Source: Rhizobium sp. NXC14
GTDB taxonomy: Bacteria; Pseudomonadota; Alphaproteobacteria; Rhizobiales; Rhizobiaceae
Assembly (NCBI RefSeq): GCF_002117485.1
Contig: NZ_CP021031.1
Coordinates: 248,001 to 312,000 of the forward strand
Reading direction: 5' to 3'
DNA: 64,000 bases
Below the pieces are notes generated by a model. The model ran no database searches. It was not told the origin of the DNA and worked only from the letters and a program-made list of their open reading frames with translations. Positions 1 to 10,837 of this stretch are shown one piece after another. Numbering within the stretch: the stretch's first letter is position 1; each line of letters starts with the position of its first letter. The position numbers and the translations under genes were made by a program.

Positions 1-411
1 GACTCAAGTGGCGTGGCGGCTCATATGGGATTGCTGCGCCGTTTCATCAAGGTTGCCGGAGTCGACCTGCTGGTGGCCGAACTAGGCTTATATGGGGTAC
101 GTCCGAATCTTGAGGGGCTCGGGATCTCCCATTCAATCCATGCTTTGTCTCCGACACTGCAGGACCTTCAAGTTCCATTCGCTTTTGGTACCGTTCGGCC
201 AGAGCTTCGGAAGCATGTTGAAAGGTTCGGCAGACGCGGCCCGGTGACTGTCTTGTCGGGAATCCGCGTGCGATCCACTCTCCCCGACGCGCGTCTCGAC
301 AAGCCGCCCACGCGCGTCGAGGATCCACTTGTCATCGTTCTGCCAGTTGGACGGCCGATGTCCGATTGGCCCACCGGAACGATGATCGATCGGAACGGAC
401 CAGAGCTATGA
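1..411 (+). CDS. nodA: NodA, Nod factor N-acyltransferase (5' end cut by window)
   Basis: NodA transfers a fatty acyl chain to the free amino group of the de-N-acetylated chitin oligomer made by NodC and NodB, in the cytoplasm. The reading frame is open from base 1, so the N-terminal third lies outside the window. The visible part has the conserved [13 protein letters not shown] stretch, the [14 protein letters not shown] stretch and the usual C-terminus ending IDRNGPEL. The stop codon overlaps the nodB start (ATGA), as is usual for nodAB. The nod box that would drive the operon must lie upstream of the window. Confidence 0.96.
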   Translation, partial: DSSGVAAHMGLLRRFIKVAGVDLLVAELGLYGVRPNLEGLGISHSIHALSPTLQDLQVPFAFGTVRPELRKHVERFGRRGPVTVLSGIRVRSTLPDARLDKPPTRVEDPLVIVLPVGRPMSDWPTGTMIDRNGPEL

Positions 412-1067
412 CACAACTCGAGTACTTGTCCGAAGTGCAAAGCGAGTGCGCTGATGGCACCGGCCGGCCTAGCGTTTATTTAACGTTCGACGACGGTCCT
501 CATCCAATTTTTACACCTGAAGTTCTTCACGTGCTGGCCGAATACCGGGTGCCGGCGACTTTCTTCGTCATTGGCGAGTACGCGGCAGATCAGCCAAAAC
601 TGATCCAACGAATAATCGCGGAAGGGCACGAGGTCGCTAACCACACGATGACGCATCCGGACTTGTCCATATGCGAACCAAGCGAAGTACAACGTCAAAT
701 ATTCGACGCGAACAGAGCGATCAAAAGCGCGTCCCGACAGGCCTCGGTGCGGCACATCCGCGCCCCGTATGGGATCTGGACCGAAGACGTGCTCATTACG
801 GTGGCGAGCGCTGGACTAACCGCCGTCCACTGGTCGGTAGATCCGCGCGACTGGTCTAACCCCGGCGTGGACGCGATTGTCGGTGCCGTGCTCGACTCCA
901 TCCGGCCGGGCGCAATTGTTCTCTTGCACGACGGCTGCCCTCCCAGCGAGTTGCAACCGGGCAATGACGCCAGTCTGCGCTACCAGACCATCTCGGCGCT
1001 GTCTCGGATCATTCCAGCTTTGCATGACCGCGGGTTTGTCATCAGCGCGCTTCCTCGAGACCATTGA
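408..1067 (+). CDS. nodB: NodB, chitooligosaccharide deacetylase
   Basis: NodB removes the acetyl group from the non-reducing end of the chitin oligomer, giving the substrate for NodA. The 219-residue protein has the polysaccharide-deacetylase signature TFDDGP (about residues 26-31), the metal-binding HTMTHP motif (about 79-84), a RAPYG motif and a late VLLHDG. I chose the ATG at 408 because it overlaps the nodA stop and gives the normal NodB N-terminus. An upstream in-frame ATG at 366 would add 14 residues that lie inside nodA. Confidence 0.96.
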   Translation: MTQLEYLSEVQSECADGTGRPSVYLTFDDGPHPIFTPEVLHVLAEYRVPATFFVIGEYAADQPKLIQRIIAEGHEVANHTMTHPDLSICEPSEVQRQIFDANRAIKSASRQASVRHIRAPYGIWTEDVLITVASAGLTAVHWSVDPRDWSNPGVDAIVGAVLDSIRPGAIVLLHDGCPPSELQPGNDASLRYQTISALSRIIPALHDRGFVISALPRDH

Positions 1068-1079
1068 AGGCAATATTCC

Positions 1080-2435
1080 ATGAATCTGCTTGATACAACG
1101 AGCGCGGTCGCCATCTCGCTCTATGCACTGCTCTCGACTGCTTATAAAAGCATGCAGGTCGTTTACGCTGTGCCGGCAAACAGCTCATCAGCGTCGGAGG
1201 ACTTGGTCAGCTCCGGCCAGCTGCCGAGTGTCGATGTCATCGTCCCCTGTTTCAACGAAGACCCACACACGCTTTCGGAGTGTCTGGCTTCCATTGCAGA
1301 CCAGGAATACGCCGGGGAAGTTAAAATCTATGTGGTTGATGACGGTTCCAGAAATCGGGAAGCTGTCAAATCTGTACATGTCAGCTTCGCGCGCAACCCC
1401 AGGGTCAATATCATTCTGCTTCCCGAGAACGTTGGTAAGCGCAAGGCTCAGATTGCCGCGATACGCCGCTCCTCCGGAGATTTGGTGCTGAACGTCGACT
1501 CAGACACGATACTTGCCCCCGACGTCATCGCAAGGCTTGTGCCGAAGATGGAAGATCCAATGGTCGGCGCGGCCATGGGGCAATTGACGGCCAGTAATCG
1601 GAGCGACACCTGGTTGACCCGGTTGATCGATATGGAGTACTGGCTGGCCTGCAACGAGGAGCGTGCGGCACAGGCTCACTTCGGGGCCGTTATGTGCTGC
1701 TGCGGCCCATGTGCCATGTATCGCAGGTCCGCGCTCCTTGCGCTGCTCGATCAGTACGAGTCGCAATTTTTTCGGGGCAAGCCAAGCGACTTCGGCGAGG
1801 ATCGCCATCTCACCATCCTCATGCTGAAGGCAGGATTTCGGACCGAGTACGTTCCAGGCGCTATCGCGGCTACAGTCGTTCCGGACAAACTAGGGCCGTA
1901 TCTGCGCCAACAACTTCGCTGGGCACGCAGCACCTTCCGGGACACGCTGCTCGGGCTGCGCCTACTGCCCAGCCTGGATCGCTATCTTACACTGGACGTC
2001 GTCGGACAGAATCTTGGCCCGCTACTCCTCGCGCTCTCGGTGCTGACAGGGCTCGCAGAGCTAGCACTGACAGCCACCGTGCCTTGGTGGACAGTCCTGA
2101 TGATCGTGTCCATGACGTTTATACGCTGTACCGTGGTGGCTTTTCGTGCTCGTCAGCTTCGGTTTCTGGGTTTTTCGCTGCACACGTTCATCAATATTTT
2201 TCTCCTCTTGCCGCTGAAAGCCTACGCGCTGTGCACATTGAGCAATAGCGATTGGCTGTCGCGCGGCTTCACTCCAGATGCATCAAACAAGGGCGGAAAG
2301 CAGGCCCCCGCGCAACCGATCGCTGCATCAAACATTGCCGAGTACTCGGTTCGGTCGGCTCCGCTTCGCAGGTTCAATCTCGCGCGCGATTCCGCGCGGC
2401 CTATGACATCTGATGTCGTCTGCAGCGACGAGTGA
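1080..2435 (+). CDS. nodC: NodC, chitin oligosaccharide synthase
   Basis: This membrane-bound family 2 glycosyltransferase builds the N-acetylglucosamine backbone of the Nod factor from UDP-GlcNAc. The 451-residue protein has an N-terminal hydrophobic segment, DDG at 87-89, DSD at 140-142, GED at 239-241 and the QQLRW processivity motif at 277-281. Several hydrophobic segments follow between about 305 and 385. Length and motif order are normal for rhizobial NodC. It starts 12 bases after nodB, and its stop overlaps the nodS start. Confidence 0.97.
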   Translation: MNLLDTTSAVAISLYALLSTAYKSMQVVYAVPANSSSASEDLVSSGQLPSVDVIVPCFNEDPHTLSECLASIADQEYAGEVKIYVVDDGSRNREAVKSVHVSFARNPRVNIILLPENVGKRKAQIAAIRRSSGDLVLNVDSDTILAPDVIARLVPKMEDPMVGAAMGQLTASNRSDTWLTRLIDMEYWLACNEERAAQAHFGAVMCCCGPCAMYRRSALLALLDQYESQFFRGKPSDFGEDRHLTILMLKAGFRTEYVPGAIAATVVPDKLGPYLRQQLRWARSTFRDTLLGLRLLPSLDRYLTLDVVGQNLGPLLLALSVLTGLAELALTATVPWWTVLMIVSMTFIRCTVVAFRARQLRFLGFSLHTFINIFLLLPLKAYALCTLSNSDWLSRGFTPDASNKGGKQAPAQPIAASNIAEYSVRSAPLRRFNLARDSARPMTSDVVCSDE

Positions 2436-3073
2436 CAGTTATTTTACCTAGGTGGACAAGTTTGACCCAGAACATGAATCATGAATTATTGAGTAGAGAA
2501 CTGGCGACAGAGGATCCGTGGCGACTCGCCGGCAATCCGTTTGAGCGGGAACGTCACACGCAAATGCTTCGATTGTCTCTGGGTCGAGGCCCTATCACAA
2601 ATGCACTCGAAGTAGGGTGCGCTGCGGGCGTATTCACAGAACGACTAGCTCCCTCCTGCCAACGTCTCACGGTGATCGATGTGGTGCCGCGAGCGATCGC
2701 GCTCGCTCGTCGACGGATGAAGGAGCCGCCGCACATCCGCTGGATTGTCTCCGATATTCAACAGTTCTCGACTGACGAGCCGTTTGACCTGATCGTGGTG
2801 GCCGAGGTTCTCTACTATGTCGGAGACATAGCCGAAATGCGCGCGGCCGTCGGCAACATAGTACAGCTGCTCGCGCCAGGCGGACACCTGGTCTTCGGCT
2901 CCGCACGCGATGCCAGTTGCCGGCGCTGGGGTCACGCTGCCGGTGCCGAGACGGTCATCGCGATGCTGAACGAAACCTTGGTGGAGGTAGAGCGTCTTGA
3001 GTGCCGGGGTGAAACGATCAACGAAGATTGTCTGCTCTCCCTTTTCCGGAAGCCAGTTGCCGATTCCCAATGA
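2432..3073 (+). CDS. nodS: NodS, SAM-dependent Nod factor N-methyltransferase
   Basis: NodS methylates the terminal nitrogen of the de-acetylated chitin oligomer. The SAM-binding motif EVGCAAG is at about residues 60-66 and the fold is a class I methyltransferase. I chose the GTG at 2432, which overlaps the nodC stop (GTGA) and suits translational coupling. The residues it adds (RWTSLTQNMNHELLSREL) look like other NodS N-termini as I recall them. An ATG at 2474 is the alternative start. Confidence 0.93.
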   Translation: MTVILPRWTSLTQNMNHELLSRELATEDPWRLAGNPFERERHTQMLRLSLGRGPITNALEVGCAAGVFTERLAPSCQRLTVIDVVPRAIALARRRMKEPPHIRWIVSDIQQFSTDEPFDLIVVAEVLYYVGDIAEMRAAVGNIVQLLAPGGHLVFGSARDASCRRWGHAAGAETVIAMLNETLVEVERLECRGETINEDCLLSLFRKPVADSQ

Positions 3074-3103
3074 ATGGAATTGTGGGCTAGACTTGGAGAT
3101 ATT

Positions 3104-4813
3104 ATGCGCATCTGTGGCATCAAGCTGACCCATGACGGGGCAATTGCCGTTATCGAAGATGGACGTCTCGTCTTCTGCGTGGAGCAGGAAAAGCGGGATA
3201 ACAATCCGCGATATCAAGCGATCGACAATCTCGACGCCGTTGTCACCGCTTTGGCAGAACACGGTCTCAATGCCGCGGATGTCGATCAGTTTGTCATCGA
3301 CGGCTGGGACGGTGAGGACGAGTCGCAGTTCCAGGTCCTCAGTGGCGCGGTCGCCCTAACACTTAAGGGGGCGCCTTATGTTGAACGCCATCTCGAGGGC
3401 CTTTTCGATTGCCTCGAGGGCTCCGGTTTGATGCTTGAGGACCGCGTTTTTTCTTACAAAAGCTATCCCCATGTGACGGGCCACGTGGCTTCCGCGTACT
3501 GCACCAGTCCCTTTGCGAAGGCCGGACAACCCGCGTTCTGCTTGGTGTGGGATGGCTGCATCTTTCCGCGCCTCTATTATGTGGATGGCCGCAGCGCACG
3601 GTTCCTCGAATGCCTGTTCCCGGTGATCGGCCAAGCCTACGCTGCCGCAGGCCATTATTTCGGACCTTATAAGCGGGCGAGCCGCGCAGGCTGGGATCTA
3701 GGTATTGCCGGCAAGTTGATGGCCTATATAGCCCTTGGGTCGGTTGAGGAAGACATCGTGGCGGTGTTCCAGGAGCTCTACGATGAGCATTTTGCGGGCA
3801 ACACCCAGCCTGCCCAACGTTACCGCGCCGCTATCAACAACGCAGAGTCGACGCTTGTGGCCGTGCATTGTTTTTTCGGCGCCAGCGTCTCCCGATTGGC
3901 CGCAAAGGCGCCTGAAGATGTGCTTGCGTCGTTTCATCTCTTTCTCGAGCGTCTCCTCGTCCGCGAAATGACAAACGCCTTGAAGCGCTATGCGTATCCG
4001 GGACAGCAAAACTTATGCATTGCCGGTGGTTGCGGCCTCAATATCAAATGGAATAACGCACTGCGGGGGGCGGGCCTTTTCGATTCCGTCTGGGTGCCGC
4101 CTTTTCCGAATGACAGCGGCTCTGCAATCGGCGCGGCTTGCAGCGCAATGGTAGCGCAGCAAGGCTTCGTACCTCTTGAATGGTCGGTCTACAGTGGCCC
4201 GGTCCTGCAAAGTGGCCACGTCCCGACCGGATGGGAGGCGGCGCCGTGCAGTATGCGGGAACTAGCCCGTATTCTCGCCGACAACAGGCCCGTCGTTTTC
4301 CTTTCCGGGCGCGCCGAGCTTGGACCAAGGGCGTTGGGAGGTAGAAGCATTCTCGCAGCCGCCACTTCGCCCGAAATGAAGGATTTTCTAAACGAAATCA
4401 AACTTCGCGAACACTTCCGTCCCGTAGCGCCGATATGCCTGGAGGATCGTGCGCCGGAAATTTTCAGCCCTGGAACGCCCGATCCATACATGCTGTTCGA
4501 TCATGAGACGCGAATGGAATGGCAGGACAAAGTCCCCGCTGTTGTACATCTCGACGGATCTGCCCGACTGCAGACAATATCCAGAAGCTCTCAACACAAA
4601 GTCGTCGAGCTGCTCATCGAATATGAAAAGATCACTGGAATTCCGCTCCTTTGCAACACGAGTGCCAACTATCATGGACGTGGCTTTTTCCCTGATGCCG
4701 CTGCAGCATGCGAGTGGGGACGTGTTGGACACGTATGGTGCGACGGCCAGCTCTTCACGAGAACTCAGATAACTGAGCAATCGCCACACGACGTGACCAC
4801 CACGGTTGGATGA
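3104..4813 (+). CDS. nodU: NodU, Nod factor 6-O-carbamoyltransferase
   Basis: NodU belongs to the NodU/CmcH/TobZ carbamoyltransferase family and adds a carbamoyl group to the non-reducing sugar of the Nod factor. The 569-residue protein opens with [12 protein letters not shown], the usual NodU N-terminus, and contains [22 protein letters not shown] and ICNTS-like ([11 protein letters not shown]) motifs of this family. The ATG at 3104 is preceded by TTGGAG. An earlier in-frame start at 3074 would add ten unconserved residues. It follows nodS, the usual nodSU pair. Confidence 0.95.
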   Translation: MRICGIKLTHDGAIAVIEDGRLVFCVEQEKRDNNPRYQAIDNLDAVVTALAEHGLNAADVDQFVIDGWDGEDESQFQVLSGAVALTLKGAPYVERHLEGLFDCLEGSGLMLEDRVFSYKSYPHVTGHVASAYCTSPFAKAGQPAFCLVWDGCIFPRLYYVDGRSARFLECLFPVIGQAYAAAGHYFGPYKRASRAGWDLGIAGKLMAYIALGSVEEDIVAVFQELYDEHFAGNTQPAQRYRAAINNAESTLVAVHCFFGASVSRLAAKAPEDVLASFHLFLERLLVREMTNALKRYAYPGQQNLCIAGGCGLNIKWNNALRGAGLFDSVWVPPFPNDSGSAIGAACSAMVAQQGFVPLEWSVYSGPVLQSGHVPTGWEAAPCSMRELARILADNRPVVFLSGRAELGPRALGGRSILAAATSPEMKDFLNEIKLREHFRPVAPICLEDRAPEIFSPGTPDPYMLFDHETRMEWQDKVPAVVHLDGSARLQTISRSSQHKVVELLIEYEKITGIPLLCNTSANYHGRGFFPDAAAACEWGRVGHVWCDGQLFTRTQITEQSPHDVTTTVG

Positions 4814-4817
4814 TCAT

Positions 4818-5732
4818 ATGTCTACGGTAGCGATCGATCTCGTCGGGGTAAGCAAGACATATGAGGGCAAGGTAGTCGTCGATGGGCTGTCGTTCCGCGT
4901 TGCGGCTGGAGAATGCTTCGGCCTGCTAGGACCGAACGGCGCGGGCAAAAGCACGATTGCGCGTATGGTACTCGGCATGACATCGCCTGATGCAGGGCAT
5001 ATTACGGTGCTCGATGTGCCGGTGCCGGCTCGCGCTCGCTTGGCCCGCGCACGCATCGGCGTGGTCCCCCAGTTCGACAACCTCGACCTTGAGTTCACCG
5101 TGCGCGAGAATCTACTGGTGTTCGGGCGCTACTTCGGCATGAGCAAGCGCGAGGTCGAAGCGATTATCCCGTCGCTGCTCGAGTTCGCCCGCCTCGAGAG
5201 CAAAGCGCATGCGCGCGTCTCCGAATTGTCCGGCGGCATGAAGCGGCGCCTGACGCTGGCGCGAGCGCTGATCAACGATCCGCAGCTGCTTGTCATGGAC
5301 GAGCCGACCACCGGTCTCGATCCACACGCGCGCCACCTGATTTGGGAGCGCCTGCGCTCGCTTTTGGCGCGCGGCAAGACGATTATCTTGACGACCCACT
5401 TCATGGAAGAGGCCGAGCGGTTGTGCGATCGGCTGTGTGTCCTTGAAAAAGGCCGCAAGATCGCTGAAGGCCGTCCTCATGCGCTGATCGACGAGCAGAT
5501 CGGGTGCCAGGTCATCGAGATCTATGGCGGCAATCCGCATGAACTGCATTCGCTCATCAGCCCGTATGCGCAGCGCACCGAGGTGAGCGGCGAGACTCTC
5601 TTTTGTTATGCACCCGATCCGGAGCGGGTGCGCCTGCGACTGCGCGGGCATGCGGGATTGCGCCTTCTGCAGCGTCCGCCGAATCTGGAGGATGTTTTTT
5701 TGCGGCTGACCGGGCGCGAGATGGAGAAATGA
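4818..5732 (+). CDS. nodI: NodI, ATPase of the Nod factor exporter
   Basis: NodI powers the NodIJ ABC exporter that moves lipochitooligosaccharides out of the cytoplasm. The 304-residue protein has Walker A GPNGAGKS at 38-45, the ABC signature LSGG at 138-141, and Walker B with LLVMDEP ending at 164. I use the ATG at 4818; a TTG at 4806 in frame overlaps the nodU end and seems less likely. nodJ starts 3 bases after the stop. Confidence 0.95.
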   Translation: MSTVAIDLVGVSKTYEGKVVVDGLSFRVAAGECFGLLGPNGAGKSTIARMVLGMTSPDAGHITVLDVPVPARARLARARIGVVPQFDNLDLEFTVRENLLVFGRYFGMSKREVEAIIPSLLEFARLESKAHARVSELSGGMKRRLTLARALINDPQLLVMDEPTTGLDPHARHLIWERLRSLLARGKTIILTTHFMEEAERLCDRLCVLEKGRKIAEGRPHALIDEQIGCQVIEIYGGNPHELHSLISPYAQRTEVSGETLFCYAPDPERVRLRLRGHAGLRLLQRPPNLEDVFLRLTGREMEK

Positions 5733-5735
5733 AGA

Positions 5736-6524
5736 ATGCGTGAACTGTGTGCTGCGGCCCTGCCCGCCAACCCCTGGAATTGGATTGCGGTCTGGCGCCG
5801 CAACTATCTGGCGTGGAAGAAGGTTGCGCTTGCGTCCATCCTCGGTAATCTTGCCGATCCTATGATCTACCTGTTTGGTCTCGGCTTTGGCCTCGGGGTG
5901 GTTGTTGGTCGTATTGACGGCACCTCGTATGTGGCATTTTTGGCGGGCGGCATGGTCGCGACAAGCGCGATGACCGCCGCGACATTCGAGACGATTTACG
6001 CGGCGTTTGCTCGTATGCACGCTCAGCGCACATGGGAAGCAATCCTCTACACGCAGCTTACGCTTGGCGATATCGTTCTCGGCGAATTGGCGTGGGCAGC
6101 CACAAAGGCCTTTCTCGCGGGCGCGGGAATTACAGTTGTTGCCACACTGCTGGGCTATGCTGCGTGGCCGTCCATCCTCTACGCGCTGCCAGTCATCGCG
6201 CTTACTGGGTTAGCCTTCGCTAGTCTGGCAATGGTCATCACTGCGCTTGCTCCCAGCTACGACTACTTCGTTTTTTACCAAACGCTCGTCCTCACGCCTA
6301 TGTTGTTCCTGTGCGGCGCCGTATTTCCGGTCGCCCAATTGCCCAACGTTTTTCAGCAGGCAGCACATTTCCTGCCGCTGGCACATGCAATCGACCTCAT
6401 TCGTCCGGCGTTGCTTGGCCGTCCGGCTGGTAACATCGGCCTCCATATCGGTGCGCTCTGCTCCTACGCAGTACTGCCCTTCTTCCTGTCGGCGGCTCTG
6501 TTTCGCCGGCGTCTGATGCCTTGA
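5736..6524 (+). CDS. nodJ: NodJ, membrane subunit of the Nod factor exporter
   Basis: NodJ is an ABC-2 type permease that pairs with NodI. The 262-residue protein has about six hydrophobic segments and the conserved stretches [10 protein letters not shown] near the N-terminus and [10 protein letters not shown] near residue 190. Length is normal for NodJ. It is the last gene of the first nod block; the next 580 bases hold a decayed gene before nodH. Confidence 0.95.
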   Translation: MRELCAAALPANPWNWIAVWRRNYLAWKKVALASILGNLADPMIYLFGLGFGLGVVVGRIDGTSYVAFLAGGMVATSAMTAATFETIYAAFARMHAQRTWEAILYTQLTLGDIVLGELAWAATKAFLAGAGITVVATLLGYAAWPSILYALPVIALTGLAFASLAMVITALAPSYDYFVFYQTLVLTPMLFLCGAVFPVAQLPNVFQQAAHFLPLAHAIDLIRPALLGRPAGNIGLHIGALCSYAVLPFFLSAALFRRRLMP

Positions 6525-6552
6525 CGTCGCCGATACAAGAAGGAGACGCGCG

Positions 6553-6978
6553 ATGCAGTCTCGCGAACCAGGCCGCAGCGGCCTCAACATAAGCATGCGG
6601 GGCCTGGGCACCGTGAACTGCAAGGAGCAGACCACGGAGGCCGGGCTCTGGCAATTGGGCGCAGCCCTGGAGGCGAGCATGAATTTTGTTGATGCCGCAG
6701 AAATGTACGCTGTGCCAGCCCGCGTCGGGACAGTTCGACCCGAGGAGCTTTATATCGGGAACTGGTTTCAGGAAGATGGCATCGGCCTGGCGGACAGCTT
6801 TTTCGTGAGAAGCCCCGCGCTTCCTTGGGGGCAGGCGCCACCGTCATACAGCAACTGCAGCACAGCAATCGCAAGCGTGCAAGGAAGTCCTGCATGGAAG
6901 CGATCGACCTTGCAGCGCATGGAACGCGTCGCCATGAACCGGTGCTGCTTCCTCATGCAAAATGACGCCGCCCCTTGA
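6553..6978 (+). pseudogene. Aldo-keto reductase remnant between nodJ and nodH
   Basis: The first 75 or so residues resemble the N-terminus of Tas-type aldo-keto reductases: an MQSRELGRSGL-like start, GLGT, then NFVDAAEMY, where the family's substrate-binding Asp and catalytic Tyr lie. After about residue 80 the similarity stops and the rest of the frame reads as unrelated sequence. A full family member has about 340 residues, so this is a truncated, non-functional copy. It sits between nodJ and nodH, so it marks a rearrangement point in the nod operon. Confidence 0.7.
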
Positions 6979-7108
6979 TCCGTAACCTTTATTTGAAAAT
7001 TGTCAGAAGAAAGCCGCGCGTTATGAACTCGCGCCGCTCTGCGCGACAAGAGAATTCTAGTGCTGGGCGCCGCACGCACCTTCGCGAACAATGTTGAGAA
7101 CACAAGCA

Positions 7109-7870
7109 ATGACCCATTCCGCACTGTCACCTGAACCATTTGTGATCCTTGGGATGCCGAGGACTGGAACGCACTATCTCGAAGCTTTGCTAAATGAGCA
7201 TCCGAACGTGTTGAGCAATGGCGAGTTACTTAACACCTATGATACAAATTGGCCCGATAAGGATCGCCTGTTACGGAGCCATCGTGAGCTCCTCGAGCTC
7301 GCCTACTTGCGCTTCCCGAGACGTAGCGACAAGAAGGTGACGCATGTTGGGTGCAAGATCAACGAGCCTCAGTTTATAGAACGCCCGGGCTTTTTTGACG
7401 AGCTCGCCCGCTGGCCAGGGCTCAAGGTCATTTTCTTGTACCGGCGAAATACATTGGAGTCCCTGCGGTCGCTGGAGCAGGCAAGGCAAAGCCGGCAATG
7501 GCTTAAGTTCACTTCGGATGATGATGCGGCACCGCCGCCACGGGTAAAACTGCCCATCGCCTCCTGCGAGGCCTACTTTAATGCCGCCGAGGATTTCCAC
7601 ATTCGCGTCGAGCAGTCATTCGCTTCGGCCAGCTTGCTCGAGATCGAGTACGAGAGGCTCCTTAGTGAACCGGCCGCATGCTTGGAAACAATTTGGGATT
7701 TTCTGGGCGCTCCATCGCTTCAGCATTCTGGCCGCGCGATCCTTCAGCGCCAGGAATGGCGGCCGCTGGACGAAACGGTAGAGAATTTCGACGCGTTGCG
7801 CCGTCACTTTGCAGACGGACCTTATGCGAGATTCTTTGAGATTGATGACGAATTCGTCTCAAAGGGATAA
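7109..7870 (+). CDS. nodH: NodH, Nod factor sulfotransferase
   Basis: NodH transfers sulfate from PAPS to the 6-O position of the reducing-end sugar. The 253-residue protein has the 5'-phosphosulfate loop region [11 protein letters not shown] (about 15-25) and conserved stretches such as [17 protein letters not shown] and [11 protein letters not shown] chose the ATG at 7109 (MTHSAL...), which matches the Sinorhizobium meliloti NodH N-terminus as I recall it; the ATG at 7091 adds six residues. nodP starts 7 bases later, and nodPQ supply the PAPS. Confidence 0.94.
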   Translation: MTHSALSPEPFVILGMPRTGTHYLEALLNEHPNVLSNGELLNTYDTNWPDKDRLLRSHRELLELAYLRFPRRSDKKVTHVGCKINEPQFIERPGFFDELARWPGLKVIFLYRRNTLESLRSLEQARQSRQWLKFTSDDDAAPPPRVKLPIASCEAYFNAAEDFHIRVEQSFASASLLEIEYERLLSEPAACLETIWDFLGAPSLQHSGRAILQRQEWRPLDETVENFDALRRHFADGPYARFFEIDDEFVSKG

Positions 7871-7877
7871 ACATCAT

Positions 7878-8777
7878 ATGTCGCATGGTAACCTCCAACG
7901 TCTTGAAGCGGAAGCAATTCATGTGCTTCGAGAAGTCGTTGCAACGTTTTCCAACCCGGTGATGCTTTATTCCATCGGCAAGGACTCGTCGGTCTTGCTG
8001 CATCTGGCGACGAAGGCGTTCTACCCGGCCAAACCACCTTTCCCCTTCCTGCACGTCGACACCAAATGGAAGTTCCGGGAAATGATCGAGTTTCGTGACC
8101 GGACAGCGCGCGAAGTAGGGTTCGACCTTCTGGTGCACGTCAATCAGGACGGGATCGATCAGGGAATCGGGCCTTTCACCCACGGGTCCAACGTCCACAC
8201 CCATTTCATGAAGACGATTGCGCTCAGGCAGGCGCTTAAAAAATACGGTTTTGACGCAGCACTCGCCGGAGCGAGGCGCGATGAAGAGAAGTCGCGGGCA
8301 AAGGAGCGCATTTTCTCGATGCGCAACGCGCAGCATGGCTGGGATCCGAAGGATCAGCGGCCCGAGATGTGGAAGACCTATAACACGCGCGTCGGGCAGG
8401 GCGAAACGATGCGGGTCTTCCCGCTTTCCAATTGGACCGAGTTCGACATTTGGCAATATATCCGGCGAGAGAGCATTCCGATCGTACCGCTCTATTTCGC
8501 GGCACGCCGGCCGGTGGTGCGGCGCGGTGGCGTGCTGATCATGGTCGATGACGACCGAATGCCAGTTCAGCCTGGAGAAGAGATTACGGAACGCCTGGTC
8601 CGTTTCCGCACGCTCGGCTGCTATCCGCTGACAGGCGCAATTGAATCCGACGCTGCCACGGTTCCGGACATCTTGCGGGAAATGCTGACGGTGCGCACAT
8701 CGGAACGGCAGAGTCGCCTGATCGATCTGGACGAAGCCGGGGCGCTGGAGAAAAAAAAGCGGGAGGGGTACTTCTGA
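7878..8777 (+). CDS. nodP: NodP, ATP sulfurylase small subunit
   Basis: NodP (CysD-like) with the GTPase part of NodQ makes adenosine 5'-phosphosulfate from ATP and sulfate. The 299-residue protein has the PP-loop motif SIGKDS at about 32-37 and the PAPS-reductase-like fold. The ATG at 7878 gives the standard length; earlier in-frame ATGs lie inside nodH. Its TGA stop shares one base with the nodQ ATG, so the two are probably translationally coupled. Confidence 0.95.
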   Translation: MSHGNLQRLEAEAIHVLREVVATFSNPVMLYSIGKDSSVLLHLATKAFYPAKPPFPFLHVDTKWKFREMIEFRDRTAREVGFDLLVHVNQDGIDQGIGPFTHGSNVHTHFMKTIALRQALKKYGFDAALAGARRDEEKSRAKERIFSMRNAQHGWDPKDQRPEMWKTYNTRVGQGETMRVFPLSNWTEFDIWQYIRRESIPIVPLYFAARRPVVRRGGVLIMVDDDRMPVQPGEEITERLVRFRTLGCYPLTGAIESDAATVPDILREMLTVRTSERQSRLIDLDEAGALEKKKREGYF

Positions 8778-10675
8778 TGTCGCATCTTCAAACGGTGCCG
8801 CCGCATGACAACGAGGCACATCTTACCGAGCACGACAAAAAGTCGATCCTGAGGTTCATCACGTGTGGCTCGGTCGATGACGGCAAGTCAACGCTGATCG
8901 GACGCTTGCTTTACGACGCAAAGCTGATCTTCGAGGATCAGTTGGCAAATCTCGGTCGCATCGGTGCCGGCAACGGGAGGGAGATCGACCTGGCCCTGCT
9001 TCTCGATGGGCTCGAGGCGGAGCGTGAACAGCGCATCACTATAGACGTCGCATACCGTTACTTCGCCACGGCGAAACGAAAGTTCGTTGTAGCCGACACT
9101 CCCGGCCATGAGGAGTATACGCGCAACATGGTGACCGGCGCTTCAACAGCCGACCTGGCTGTGATCTTGATAGACAGCAGCCAGGGGATCCTCCAGCAGA
9201 CGCGGCGTCACTCCTATATCGCTTCGATGCTCGGCATTCGCCATGTCGTGCTGGCGGTTAACAAGATCGACCTCGTCGACTTCCGGCAATCGGTCTTCGA
9301 CGAAATCGCCGTGGACTACATGCTCTTTGCAAAGACACTGGGCTTTGCCAGCATCCAGCCCATCCCGATCTCGGCGCGGTTCGGCGACAACGTCATTTCT
9401 GCATCAAAGGACACACCCTGGTATACTGGGCCAGCACTTCTCGAATATCTCGAAACGGTGCAACTCGACCCACCCGTTGAGGAAAGGCCGTTCCGCTTTC
9501 CGGTCCAACTAGCGGTGCGGCCCAATGCGGATTTTCGCGGATATGCCGGGCAAGTGGCTTCCGGCAGAATCTCTGTTGGGGATCCGGTCGTTGTTGCAAA
9601 GTCCGGGCAGCGTTCGTCAGTCAAGGCGATCGTGACTTCCGACGGGAGTTTGGCCGTCGCCGCTGAGGGCGAGGCCGTGACACTTGTGCTTACGGACGAA
9701 GTCGATGCTTCGCGCGGCAACATGCTGGTAGCACCCACATCAAGACCGTTTGTGGCGGACCAGTTGCAGGCACATGTCATCTGGTTCGGCGCTAACCCCA
9801 TGCTTCCCGGGCGAAGCTACATTCTGCGGACGGAAACGGACAGTGTTAGCGCAACGGTCACGGCGCTGAAGCACCAGGTCAACATCAACAGCTTCGCCCG
9901 AGAGGCGGCGAAATCGCTGCAGATGAATGAGGTCGGTGTCTGCAACATCTCGACACAGGCGCCGATCGCCTTCGACGCCTACAAGGAAAACAGGTCGACG
10001 GGCAATTTCATCCTTGTCGACCGGGCGACCAACGCAACGGTCGGCGCCGGCATGATCGACTTCCCGCTCCGGCGCGCCGACAATGTGCATTGGCAGGCAA
10101 CCGACGTGAACAAAGGCTCGCGCGCTGCGGCCAAGGGCCAGCGGCCCGCGGTCCTGTGGTTCACGGGCCTTTCCGGATCGGGAAAATCAACGATCGCCAA
10201 CGCGCTCGACCGTCTGCTGCACGCCCGCGGCAAACACACCTATGTGCTCGACGGCGACAATGTGCGCCACGGACTGAACCGGGACCTTGGCTTCACCGAA
10301 GCCGATCGCGTTGAGAATATCCGGCGGGTAGCAGAGGTTGCCAAGCTCATGGCTGACGCGGGCCTCATCGTTCTCGTTTCCTTGATTTCGCCGTTCAGCG
10401 ACGAGAGGCGCATGGCGCGCGAATTGATGGAGGAGGATGAGTTCATCGAGATCTTCGTCGACACGCCGCTCGACGAGTGCGCGCGGCGTGATCCAAAAGG
10501 CCTCTACGAGAAGGCGTTTGCGGGCAAGATTGCGAACTTCACCGGCGTATCGTCGCCTTACGAGAGGCCCGAGGGCCCTGAACTGCATCTCGAAACGGTT
10601 GGGCACGATCCCGCGGCGCTGGCGCTCAGGATCGAACAGTTCCTGGACAGGCGAAAGGAGGGAAATGAGCTTTAA
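8777..10675 (+). CDS. nodQ: NodQ, ATP sulfurylase GTPase fused to APS kinase
   Basis: This 632-residue bifunctional protein completes PAPS synthesis. The N-terminal CysN-like GTPase has a P-loop GSVDDGKST at about 31-39, DTPGHEEYT and NKIDLVD. The C-terminal CysC-like APS kinase has its own P-loop GLSGSGKST near residue 461 and the conserved LDGDN and DTPL motifs. The fused arrangement is known for NodQ. With NodP it feeds NodH with activated sulfate. Confidence 0.95.
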   Translation: MSHLQTVPPHDNEAHLTEHDKKSILRFITCGSVDDGKSTLIGRLLYDAKLIFEDQLANLGRIGAGNGREIDLALLLDGLEAEREQRITIDVAYRYFATAKRKFVVADTPGHEEYTRNMVTGASTADLAVILIDSSQGILQQTRRHSYIASMLGIRHVVLAVNKIDLVDFRQSVFDEIAVDYMLFAKTLGFASIQPIPISARFGDNVISASKDTPWYTGPALLEYLETVQLDPPVEERPFRFPVQLAVRPNADFRGYAGQVASGRISVGDPVVVAKSGQRSSVKAIVTSDGSLAVAAEGEAVTLVLTDEVDASRGNMLVAPTSRPFVADQLQAHVIWFGANPMLPGRSYILRTETDSVSATVTALKHQVNINSFAREAAKSLQMNEVGVCNISTQAPIAFDAYKENRSTGNFILVDRATNATVGAGMIDFPLRRADNVHWQATDVNKGSRAAAKGQRPAVLWFTGLSGSGKSTIANALDRLLHARGKHTYVLDGDNVRHGLNRDLGFTEADRVENIRRVAEVAKLMADAGLIVLVSLISPFSDERRMARELMEEDEFIEIFVDTPLDECARRDPKGLYEKAFAGKIANFTGVSSPYERPEGPELHLETVGHDPAALALRIEQFLDRRKEGNEL

Positions 10676-10837
10676 CGCGAAGGCTTGAGGCGGCCACGGC
10701 GGTCCCGGGCTATCTAACGACGGGATGTTCATTGTCGCCCCACCCGGGCGGCTCGAACGTCCGAGGCCCAGATGGGCTTCAGCAGGAGACAGCCGATCAC
10801 GTCCTCATGGGTCGGCTAACTGAAACGGAGAAAAGAT

